DNA of 64,000 nucleotides from Carex sylvatica. Lineage: Eukaryota > Streptophyta > Magnoliopsida > Poales > Cyperaceae. The notes beneath the pieces are model-generated. The model was not told the DNA's origin and did no database searches. It saw only the letters and a program-made list of their open reading frames with translations. Positions 24,901 to 36,900 of this stretch are shown here, in pieces. Within the stretch, counting starts at the first letter, position 1. Each line of letters opens with the position of its first letter. The DNA lies in assembly GCA_964058845.1 (NCBI GenBank), contig CAXKVR010000939.1:50915-114914 (forward strand). Reading direction: 5' to 3'. The translations under genes and the position numbers were made by a program.

Positions 24901-27900
24901 ATGTCTCTAGTCACAATACCAGACAGCTAAGCAGCGGTGAAAACCAGGCCTACCGACCTCGTGCCTCTCTCGGATCCGCCGAACCGGAACCTGAAAAAGT
25001 AACCCAAAAGAGGGGATGAGAATTGAATTCTCAGTGCGATAATTTGCCACATATCGTCCCTGGACTTGCAATCACAGATTATATTCAAAAAGTGAACACA
25101 AATATAGCTCAAATCAGTTTATAATCATATATAAACATGAATACACAAACCCGACAACATATATCCAAATGAAATCACAATTCAGGAATTGCCAAGATGA
25201 AATTCAAGCACACAATATTTGGTTTAACTCGATTTCAGAATATCTGGTAGTAACTACAGATGTTCCACCAAACTGGACCCCAATTCGTTCCCACTCGTCT
25301 GTAGGGTTACAGACACCTACAGACGGCTGTGCCAAGTAAAACCTTTTCTCATGACACTCATCTGTAATTACAGGCTTAACTGTTTAATTAAAAGTCTGGT
25401 TCCAATTCATATCCGGAAAATCCATATAAATCCAACTGACCATCCAAATGCAATACCCCCTGGGTAATGCCATCCGATACACAGTCACCACATCCAAAAT
25501 CATAGTACAAAGTCACTTACCCTTCGTCCCAACCGGTACTGGGAACTGCCGAAGGTCAGACGATCTAAAGCTTTAGAACACTGAGCGTCAAACGTCCATG
25601 CATTAGACTTTGACAAAATCCGGATTCACCCCCTGGGTGACGTCATCACGGTGGATGACCATAATACCATATCCACCAACCGATGGTGATATAAAGCACG
25701 GTGACTTTAATTCCAAATTCAGATCATTCAGATCAACACAAATAATAACCATACCAGCATGCAAATCAATCAGATTTAAACAATTCGAGTTTCACTTTAT
25801 TTGGGCAATGCAATGCATATGAATCGAAACACAGTTTAATTACATGAATCAAAACACAGTTTAATTTCTGAATATAAGATATCAAACAAGTCCAGAAACC
25901 CCGCACCTGAGTAATAGCACGCTCGACTAAGGCTCAGGCGTCTCGAACGATCCAGAAATCCTTTGCCTCGTATGATTACCACCTATTTTATACGTTAAAT
26001 GCGATTAACGCGTTCGATTAATATCCGATAATTAATACCATTACCAAACCCTAATTCGAATTCCAATTCAATTGGTAGGTCTGAATAAACAACACGAATC
26101 GATATGTTTTACGAAGTTATAACTCGATTAATTCCAACAATTTCCAGAGTTTCACTTGAAACTATCATAATTCCTTTCCATTTCAATCCAACCCCAAAAC
26201 CCTAGTTCAATTCCAAATTCCACAAACAAATCAATCCGATTATCGAGTTATAACATTTCAAATCAAATTCGAATTTCGAATTTCACCAAAATATAGCCAA
26301 TCAATTAAAATTAGGGTTTCCAAGAGAAAAGGAAGATAAATCGTATCAAATATCACAAATTAACCAATAATCGAGCTAGAACTCGATTACGAAACCCTAA
26401 TCACAAGTTTCAACCGAAATCACGACAAATCGAATAAATCGAATAATTTAGGGTTTTCAAAAGAAATTACCAGGGAGAAATATATATCAAATTGAAGCTT
26501 TCTATTCGATCAAGGATCGTCAATTCAGCTCGACTCTCGATTTTCCGGTCAGTCCGATCAGTTTTCCGCGTTCAATTTCTCTCTCTCTCTCTCTTTCCCT
26601 TTCTGCTTCGGCTAAACCTAACCCTCCCGTAATATTTCAATTTTATCGGTGGAAATGAAATGAGAAGAAGAAGGAATTTGATATTTAATTGGAATTTTGC
26701 AAATAAACCCTCCATTTTTAGTTATTAACAAACTTGAAAATGTTTATTACAAATAGGCCCTTGTGTAAATATTTTATTTATTAAAAAGATGAAAGAGAAA
26801 GAGAGAAGATGTTTATTTAATCCATTTTGCAAATAGGTCCCTCAAAATAACAAAAATAACAGAAATACAGACCCCAGTGCGGACCAACCATCCGCACTGC
26901 GGATCCATCCATCCGCATTCATTACGCAAATAACAAACACACCCCAGTGCGGATCACTCATCCGCACTGCGGATCCGTCCAGCCGCACTCACAGCGCAAA
27001 TAGCAAACACACATCCCAGTGCGGACCGATCATCCGCACTGCGGATCCGTCCAGCCGCACTCACGGCGCAGAAAAATGTCCGAGCCTAGTGCGGACGCAC
27101 TGAGCTCAATGCGGGTGCTCCCATCCGCATTCAGTACTTAGCGAAATTTTCAGAAGAGTACAGAACTCACCCGCACTGCGGATTCCCATCCGCATTACCA
27201 TCCGCACCCAGTGAAAATCACAGGAATTCGTTAAGGAAAATTGTCCCAGTGCGGGTGAAGCCACCCGCAGTGCGGGTCATCCATCCGCACTGGACCGTTT
27301 TTCTATATTTATAATTCGATTCGTGACGCCTTAACTCAATCAGTTAGTATAAAATATTTATTATAAAATTCATAATGTCACAGATTTTCCCAGAACATCA
27401 TCGTATCGTACGACGGCCAACTGGCCTTGTTTAAAAGCGGCTTCTTGTTCTTCCTGAAATGACAACATAAATGTTATAACAAAATAAATTAAAGTTGAGG
27501 TTTCAATGAATGACAGTATCTAAATACTTACAATTCTGTTGATGACCGGTAAGTATGTATCTGGATAAAAGCGTTCCTTGGTCTCGTCTGAGAGCTTCTG
27601 TCTTGCTAGTTTTCATGTGACATGCCTATGCTCAACCGACAAATCAATAAGCTCCTCTGGTGTCAATGCAGTACTAGTTGACCCTTGGAAAGACAGATCA
27701 GTAGATGCTTTCTCGTTCGCAATCGTCTGCATAGCATCTCTGAGTCTACTCTGAAAACTCTCACCATTATAACCTCTGGATCCTAAGAAATGCGGATTCT
27801 CGTTGTGGGCCTGATTCGCCTTTCCAGTCTGGCTGGCATCCTACAATTTGAACAAAGAAACAATTAGCCTCAATTATAAAAAAAATTGAATTCTTAATTA

Positions 27901-30900
27901 ATTATAGATAAGGTAGGTGGTCCATAGTAACTATCATACATCAAATTTCTCTGTCTCTCGGTACTTGCAAAATTCTTTCCAGTCTTGTTCTTCAATCTGG
28001 AGCTTACCAAAATTGGGCGTCTCACCCTTGCGCCACACTTTAGTCATTTCGGTTCGCCACTTCCGGTGATAAGTAGCCATTTTCTGATAATAATATTTAT
28101 GCACCTCTTCGTTGTCGACTATGCCTCAGTCCACCTTACAAATAAATAGAAATAAAAAATTTAGAGTTAGTTAATATCAAATGAAATCTTGTGAAATTAG
28201 TACCAAAATTTGTTTACCTTAAGTATTTCCCATATTTGTTGCTTTTTCTCATCTGGAACATCTTTCCATCGTTGGAACCTTAGAGAAACATTCCTTCTTA
28301 CCAATATTCCAAATTCCGTTGCAAAACTCGTCGTATCTCGAGTAACAACCGGCCTGTAAAATTTGTCAAGTTCTAGCTTTTTGCCTTTCTCGTTAAACTT
28401 CTCTTTAATTTTGTTAGGCCCTCTTCCTCGTTTCTTAGCCGAGGCTATCTCACTATCACCTTCCATATCTACTTATCATTCAAAAAAGAAACTTACAATT
28501 TAAATATATTTATGCCTACATTATATAAGAAACCATTCCTATTACTCATGCATATGCCATTTCAAATTCACATTTATATATAGATTTGCAACTAAATATT
28601 CAGATTTGCAACTAAATATTCAGATTTGCATATACCGAGCTATAAATTCACATTTGCATTTCAATCAATGAAACTATTGCATACCAACAATTCAATCGTT
28701 GAACACCAACAATTCAATCAAGCTACAACAACCCGAAACCAAAAACCTAAGTTAAACATACATGCAATACCTAATTAGCAACAAGAAGCAACAATTTCTA
28801 ACAATTTCTAATAATCCAAATTTCTAACAATTTCTAATAATTCAAATTTCTAACAATTTCTAATAACTCGAATTTCAAATAATTTCTAACAATTTCTAAT
28901 AATTTCTAACATTTTCTAAACAATTTCTAATAATTTGAAATTAGAGAAATGAGTTTACCCGAATTTGAGAGGGAGGCGGAGCCAACGAGCCGACCGAGAG
29001 GGAGGAGCGGAAGAGATAGCTTTCACTTAACGGAGAAAGACACGGAGAGGAGAGGTCACAGAGGTGAGAGCTTTGAGAGACGGGTTTGAAGAGAAGAAGG
29101 GTCACGGTGGTGGAGAAAATGTTTGAAATTTTGGGTTTAGGAGAGGGGTTTGAGGAGAGGAAGGGTCACGGTGGAGGAGAGAAGATTTGAAATTTTGGCT
29201 AAGTGAGGCGCGATTTTGTATAACCTAACACTATCTGGATCGATTTCTAGCTTAAGAACCGATCCAGATACCTTTTCTAATTTTTTTAAATGAATAACTA
29301 TCTGGATCGGTTTCTAGCTTAGGAACCGATCCAGATAGTGTTTTCTATATGTGTGAATTTGTTATATTTTTGTATGTGTATGATTTTTTAAAAAATTAAA
29401 ATCAGAATCTGTTTGTTTATGATTTTTTGTAAATTATTTTAATTATAAATTCCTATGAATTATACTATTATTTTTATTAGTTTGAAAATATTAAAAACTA
29501 AATAAATATCATGCTTTTTAAAAACTTATTTGATGTAACAAATTTTTGTAGCTTACATTTAACAATGTAATTTATAAAAAATAAAAACCATTTTTTTAGA
29601 AACAATTTGTAAGGCAGAATAATTGTTAGGAAGTAATTTTGTTTAACATTTCTTATTAAAATAATTTCTAATAATTTTAAATAAGTAATTCATTTTTAAA
29701 AAATTTATAAGAAATTTTCAAGAAATACACCATCTGGGTCGGTTCTTAAGCTAAGAACCGATCCTGATAACTATCTGGATCGGGTTCTAGCTTAGGAACC
29801 GATCCAGATAGTGTTTTCTGTGTGTGTGAATTTGTTATATTTTTGTATGTGTATGATTTTTTAAAAAATTAAAATCAGAATCTGTTTGTTTATGAATTTT
29901 TGTAAATTATTTTAATTATAAATTCCTATGAATTATATTATAATTTTTATTGGTTTGAAAATATTAAAAACTAAATAAATATCATGCTTTTTAAAAACTT
30001 ATTTGATGTAACAAATTTTTGTAGCTTACATTTAACAATGTAATTTATAAAAAATAAAAACCATTTTTTTAGAAACAATTTGTAAGGCAGAATAATTGTT
30101 AGGAAGTAATTTTGTTTAACATTTCTTACTAAAATAATTTCTAATAATTTTAAATAAGTAATTCATTTTTAAAAAATTTATAAGAAATTTTCAAGAAATA
30201 CACCATCTGGGTCGGTTCTTAAGCTAAGAACCGATCCTGATAACTATCTGGATCGGGTTCTAGCTTAGGAACCGATCCAGATAGTGTTTTCTGTGTGTGT
30301 GAATTTGTTATATTTTTGTATGTGTATGATTTTTTTAAAAATTAAAATTAGAATATGAATTTTTGTAAATTATTTTAATTATAAATTCCTATGAATTATA
30401 TTATAATTTTTATTGGTTTGAAAATATTAAAAACTAAATAAATATCATGCTTTTTAAAAACTTATTTGATGTAACAAATTTTTGTAGCTTACATTTAACA
30501 ATGTAATTTATATAAAAAAAAAAAACCATTTTTTAGAAATAATTTGTAAGACAAAATAATTGTTAGGAAGTAATTTTGTTTAACATTTCTTACTAAAATA
30601 ATTTCTAATAATTTTAAATAAGTAATTCATTTTTAAAAAATTTATAAGATATTTTCAAGAAATATACCATTTGGATCGGTTCTTAAGCTAAGAACCGATC
30701 CTGATAACTATCTGGATCAGGTTGTAGCTTAGGAACCGATCCAGATAGTGTTTTCTGTGTGTGTGAATTTGTTATATTTTTGTATGTGTGTGATTTTAAA
30801 AAAAATTAAAATCAGAATCTGTTTGTTTATGAATTTTTAAAATAACTTTTGTAGAAATTAAAATCAGGATGTTTATTTTGCAAAAAATAAAAAATTAAAA

Positions 30901-33900
30901 TTAAAATGATATTTTTGTAGCTTATATTCTATGTAATTTATAAATAATTTTTAGGAAAACAGATTATCTTAGAAATTACATCTTAAAAATTATTTTATGA
31001 AATTGTTTTAATAAATTATACTAAATAGTAACATTAAAAATTAAAAAATAAGCAAATAAATTTACATATAACATGAAAATAAATAAGCTACAAGAAACAT
31101 TGAAGAATAACTTGCATGCTTTTCATTGTCTAGTGTTTCAATGCATCCTGAAAAAAGAAAAATTTCTTAAGTCAGCAATATTAAATAATAATAAATCACA
31201 TTTTTTATATTTTTATATTTTGACATACCAATAAAAATTTAGGGATTATTGCCAGTGGGAACTTCAATCCATTCTCCTTCATTATGATCGTTGCGTGTGT
31301 GAATTGTCTTGTTATCCTCACCGGTTGGTAAAGATGCCATGCCAGTGGAAAACGGTGGTATCTCATCAAAATGATCGTACGCTTCTTCGTCTTCCACATT
31401 ATCAATCCTGATGATATGTCTTTTACTAGAGAGGACAACATGTCTTGAACGATCGGCCAGATCAGTAACGTAGAACACTTGTGTGGCTTGTCTCGCAAGT
31501 ATAAATGGATCATCCTTGTATCCAGCCTTATTGAAATCCACTAGAATAAAACCATCTTCGTCGACTTTAACCCCCCTACGGTTATCGACCCATTTACACA
31601 TAAATAACGGAATGTTAAATTTTCTATAATCTACCTCCCAAATTTCTTCAACAAATCCGTAATATGACATTGATGCATGCGATGGTCTGGCACCTTTAGG
31701 ATCTGACAAATCACTCGAAACGGCTACTAACGTCACTCCACTGTTTTGCACGGTACTCTTTGAATCTTGATTTCTTGTGTAAAATGTGTACCCGTTGATG
31801 TCATATTCTTGGAAGGTCCTCACGACGTGGACTGGACCAAGAGCCAACAATTTGACAGTTTCTATAATATTTTCTCCCTCCGGAGCTTGCACGACTCTAC
31901 TTGTAAACCATCCTTCAAACTTTTTATTGTGTTCGCCGATTAACCACTTGTCGGATTTCTTAGGATTCTGTTGCCGCAAGAGAGTCATATGCTCGTCCCA
32001 AAAAGAATGAACGTCAGTGAGGTGTTGCAAAACATGGAAATGTGCTAGTGACATCGTTGTACTGTCGGGCTCGAATAATTTCACACCGATTGTGCCTACC
32101 CTGTGAAGTCAACCCTCGTGCCGAGATTTAGGGATGCCGATAGCTTTCACATCATCCATATAATTAGTACAAAACTCAATAACCTCTTCGGCAGCATAAG
32201 CTTTTACGATGCTTCCCTCAGACCGATATTGATTCCTGACATATGCCTTTAACAATCTCATGTATCTCTCGAACGGATACATGTACCGCAAGAAAACAGG
32301 TCCGCACATCTTAATTTCTCTAATTAGGTGAACAATTAAATGAACCATGATATCAAAAAAAGATGGCGAAAAATACATTTCAAGGTGACAACGAGTGACA
32401 ACAACCTCCTTCTGCAGAGCATCTAGCATATCGGGATCACTTACTTTGCAACATATGGCATTAAAGAAAAAACAAAGCTTCGTGATGGTCTGCCTAACAC
32501 ACTTTGGCAATATGCCCCGAATTACAACAGGAAGAAGCTGTGTCATTAAAACATGACAGTCGTGAGACTTCATTCCTGTCAATTTTAAATCTTTCAGTGA
32601 AACTAGGTTTTTAATATTCGAAGAATATCCAGATGGAACTTTGACACCATGAAAGCATTTCAATAAGCTTTTTTTCTCTGTTTTCGACAGCGTATGCATT
32701 GCAGGTTTTAGATACGTACAAAATTTCCCATTTTCTCTTTTCTTCTCTGCTGGTTGTAGATCCGACCGTATGTTCAGGAATTGCATGTCTTTTCGAGCAT
32801 TGATACCATCCTTAGTCTTACCCGGAATATTAAATAATGTTCCAACTAGGCTATCACACACATTTTTAACCACATGCATCACATCGAGACAGTGTCGAAC
32901 ATCTAAGTGCTGCCAGTATGGTAAATCCCAGAATATTGACCTCTTCTTCCAACTAATTTTCGGTGCCCCTTTCTTTCTCACCACCTTTTTTTTAAATTTC
33001 CCAAATTGAACTTTGATATCGTTCACTCGCGAATAAACAGCTTTACCGGTCAATGGATAATTTACTCTGGTATTCTCGGTCTTTCCATTGAATTCTTTCT
33101 TTCTCTTTCGGTGTGCATGGTTTGCAGGAAGAAATCTACGATGACCTATGTACACATTTTTAGAGGAATTAGGTAGCCACACATCGACTGTATCGTCTAC
33201 GCAAACAGAGCATGCTTTCTCTCCTTTGACACTGTAACACGACAAATTTCCATAAGCCGGAAAATCATTAATGGTGCACAAAATCATGGCCCATAAAGTG
33301 AATTTCTCCTTGCTGTATGCATCAAATATCTGCACTCCGGGTTGCCATAATTCTTTTAAATCATTGATCAATGGCGCTAGATACACATCTATGTCATTCC
33401 CGGGCTGTTTGGGTCCTGATATGAGCAAGGTCAACATGATGTATTTGCGTTTCATACATAACCAAGGCGGAAGATTATAAATGCACAATAGAACTGGCCA
33501 ACTGCTGTGCTTGCTGCTCATGCTACTGTGCAGATTTATTACATCTGCACTCAGCCCAAGCTTAAGATTTCTAGGGTCACGTCCGAATTCGGGGAACTCT
33601 CTGTCAATATTTCTCCACTGAGGAGAATCAGCGGGGTGCCGTAATTTCCCGTCTTTTTTTTGGTTATCGGCATGCCAACGCACTAATTTCGCATCTTTAT
33701 CATTTGAGAACAAACGTTTCAATCTCGGTTTCATGGGGAGGTACCATAATGCTTTTGCTGTAGGCCCTTTATTCCGTTTGTAATCATCACTTTTATCGCC
33801 GGTTAACTGCTTTGGTTTGTAACGTGATGCACCACATTTTGGACACTCGTGGAGATCTTTATACTCGGATCCATATAATATACAATTATTTGGACAGGCA

Positions 33901-36900
33901 TGTATTCTTTGAACTTCCAAATCCACTGGGCACAATATTTTCTTCGCTTCATAAACATTCGGTGGTATCTTGTTTCTATCCGGAAGTATTTCTTTTAAAG
34001 TTTGTAATAACTCAGTAAAACTTCTATCACTCCAACCGTTACATGCTTTAAGGTTATATAATTTTAATACACCTTGCAATTTTAAAAATTTAGAACAACC
34101 AGGATACAATTCCTTATTAGAATCTTCGTACAAATTCTCAAATAAACAATATTGCTTATCATTATCAAAATTCTCTTCTAAATCACGTAACATTTGATCA
34201 AAATTATCACATCTATCTACCACCATATCATTATTTTCTTCGGTATGGTATTCCTGATCCTCAGTACGAGCGCCTATATTGGTTTCCAATCCCCGTAGAT
34301 CATTCCCGTCATTTCCACCGGTATGGTATTTCTGATGCTCAGTACTAGTACCTATGTCGGTTGGCAAACTTTCACCATGCCATAACCAACACTTATATCC
34401 TTGCTTGAATCCACGACGGATTAAATGGTTCCTCACTTGGTTTGAGTTGGAGAATTTTTGACCATTGTTACAATCACGACAAGGACACGACATCAGTGCA
34501 CTCCCCTTATTCGCCATATCTTCTGTAGCAACTCTGATAAATTCCTCGACACCTGTCATATATTCATCAGATAGACGTGATACTTCGTACATCCAACTGC
34601 GGCCCATCTGCAATTATAATAAAATACAATTAATTAAGAACAAGGTTGGAGAGCTTAGTTATGTTCACAATAGGGCTTACATGGGGCCGGGTTACCATCC
34701 TATCCCACTCTTTGAATACTTTGTCTCAGTAGTGCCCACATGTTAGTCGTGTTTTAGCATTTAAGAAAATTTCGGCAGCATTTTCCCTTAGTTCCCCGAG
34801 ATTCGGGAAACTAAGTGAAAATGCTGCCGAAATTTTCTTAAATGCTAAAACACGACTAACATGCGGCCACATCCTAAATGAGACAAAGTATTCAGAGAGC
34901 AGTCCCAAAACGGGGACTATTCAAAATTAATCCCTAATGGATTAATTTTGAATGGATATCATGACCTAAAGGCATTAATAATGCGGTTGTGGCTCATAAG
35001 ACAGTACTCTAGCTACATACCTAGCTAATATAAATACATCTCTTACAAAAAAAAAACACATTAATGCACAAAACTAATTAAACATGAGTTCTAGGTTGTA
35101 CTTACAACTTGTTTTGGATGACGGATCGAGTGAGATGAAAATATATCGCTGCACCAAATATCTCAATAATAGCCAATCTACAAAATTAAAATATCGTTCG
35201 GAACCTATATGCATGTGCATCCAAGTCTCTATATATATAAAAAAAACTTGAAATGAGAAGATGCTAGGTATTCAAACTTATAATTAAAAGCTTGTGGAAC
35301 TAACAAAAGAGCTGAATCAAGGTTATAAGGTTTAGATTTTGAGCGGGCCGGATCATAACTCACTACTTGTATATATATAGGATTTAGGATTTAGGGTTTG
35401 AACCGAATTAATCATAAAGCCAATAAATGGTGCTCCACTAGTAATAGCAAACTTGAGAAAAGAGATGATCATTTACCTCAGAAAAGAGAGCTGAGATAAC
35501 TGAAGTAATGTAGAGCGAAATAGCTGCTGCGCTAATTAAGAGAGACAATAGAGGAAGAGAAACAAGATTCTGACAAAAATGGGACTCAATTAACTTTTCA
35601 TATGCACTATCAGGATCGGTTTCTCTAAACAACCGATCCTGATAGTTGACTATCAGGATCAGTTGTTTAGAGAAACCGATCCTGATTAGCTATTAGGATC
35701 GGTTTTTTTTAAAGAACCGATCCAGATAGGTATTAGTATCGGTTGTTTCATATAGCCGATCCAGATAGGCCGATCCAGATAGGCCGATCCTAATTCCAGT
35801 TTTTCCACTAGTGAATAGATGTAATACAATATAATTTGATTTATTATAAAGACTGCAAAAATTTAATATATTTTCCTTATGTGTTATTGAAAAAAAAAAT
35901 ATGCTTTGAATGTGAGTTATTGATCGCGATTCAAAAGTCACTTCTAGATAAAACAGAAAATATTGTGATCCTTCTAGTACATTTAATTTCTAAAAAGTTG
36001 TATCTATTTTGAAAATTATTTTTGAATAACAATAATTAAATAACCTAAAGTTTTTTTTTCAAAAATAGATACAACTTTTTAGAAATTAAATGTACTAGAA
36101 GGATGACAATATTTTCTATATTGACCTAGAAGTGACTTTTGAACCGAGATCAATAACTCATAATCCAAGTATTTTTATTTTTTCCAATAACACATAAAGA
36201 AATATATTAATTTTTCTTACAGCCGCGAAAAATCTGATCTGAAAAATGTTGATCCGGGTTATTTGTTGCAGTCTTTTTAAAAAATTAAATTGTATTGTAT
36301 TCCTTCTATTTTCAAAGAAATATATTCAATATTTTTAATATTTTAAATATAAAAAAAATTAAAACTTTCTGTTTTGTAAAAAAAAAAAAATCAATCCGGT
36401 TATTTAATAACCGAACAAAATCAATCAGTCCGGTTATTTATTAACCTGACAGCGCATTATTCGAGATTCTACTCAAAATTGGATAGATTCAGTAATTTGA
36501 TATAATTTTTTGGTATTAATAAAAATTTTGGTCAATAAAGAGTTTGAATGTGTTATTTGAGAAACAAAAAATTTATTAGTGCTGTGTAAATAGTCAAAAT
36601 TGTTTTGTAATTATCAGCTCCCATTATTTCACGACATCAATCCGGACCATCCAATTTAATGAGGCAATTATTTTGTAGAATTGTACTATAAAAAATAACA
36701 CAGAAATTATTATATGCATGTTAATTTATGCATTTACATTGATAAAAACACTTCGGTTAGAATATATACATAACATATATCACACTATTGAACCAACCAC
36801 TGCTGCTGCTTTTTTTTTAAATAAAAAAAATGAACTTGTTAAGTTATTTCCGTACATATTCGATTATTATTGGTCCCCTGATTATCATTTTCAGCTAACA

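Larger units (their letters stand above)
16939..27382 (-). mobile_element. Full-length Ty3/gypsy retrotransposon, probably Tekay/Del chromovirus
   Basis: Two LTRs of 2738 bp each (16939-19676 and 24645-27382) begin TG and end CA, flanked by the 5-bp duplication GATTT (16934-16938, 27383-27387). It is on the minus strand, so the 5' LTR is the right-hand one. The primer-binding site, polypurine tract and one uninterrupted gag-pol frame are all present. By eye only two LTR differences were noticed (near 16953/24659 and 17255/24961), implying a very recent insertion. The target is exon 4 of the CACTA second gene, and removing the element plus one TSD restores that exon's reading frame. The Tekay/Del assignment rests on the long LTRs and a degenerate C-terminal chromodomain. 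Confidence 0.96.
15010..28466 (-). pseudogene. CACTA second gene: Transposase_24-like protein with C-terminal Ulp1-type protease, disrupted
   Basis: Ten exons fit GT..AG borders and phase: 28466-28218, 28134-27940, 27840-27532, 27453-16597 (split by the gypsy element), 16505-16230, 16129-15861, 15768-15592, 15501-15394, 15277-15226 and 15101-about 15010. The N-terminal part ([37 protein letters not shown]) resembles plant En/Spm Transposase_24 proteins, followed by a coiled-coil-like Glu/Arg-rich stretch. The C-terminus shows a Ulp1/C48 cysteine-protease pattern: [10 protein letters not shown] (His), LYVYDSD (Asp), [13 protein letters not shown] (Gln, Cys). All catalytic residues remain. In-frame stops: TGA 28126-28128, TGA 27613-27615, TAG 16648-16650. 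In active relatives the second product is thought to assist transposition; the role of the protease domain is unknown. The protein cannot be made from this copy. Confidence 0.75.
13935..35813 (-). mobile_element. CACTA (En/Spm) DNA transposon, 21.9 kb including nested gypsy
   Basis: The ends are CACAAGTGGAAAA and, reversed, CACTAGTGGAAAA, with the 3-bp duplication AAT at 13932-13934 and 35814-35816. A 3-bp TSD with CACTA ends defines the superfamily. Without the gypsy insertion the element is about 11.4 kb. Both ends carry dense subterminal copies of ATCTGGATCGGTT in both orientations. Genes are on the minus strand, so the element's 5' end is at 35813: the TNP2-type transposase first, then a multi-exon second gene. 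Both genes contain in-frame stops, so this copy looks inactive for protein production, although its ends remain intact. It sits antisense in the CNL2 intron. Confidence 0.93.
13689..36531. mobile_element. Foldback element in CNL2 intron, split by CACTA
   Basis: The left part is 13689-13934 and the right part 35817-36531, about 961 bp when the CACTA and one TSD copy are removed. Ends CCGAAATTTCTATTAG and the mirror of TTAATAAAAATTTTGG are flanked by TTAATAAAG (13680-13688) and TCAATAAAG (36532-36540), a near-perfect 9-bp duplication that suggests Mutator-type mobilisation. Around 36030 a further hairpin is centred, with ACTTTTTAGAAATTAAATGT and its mirror on the two sides. It has no coding capacity. 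Confidence 0.7.
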
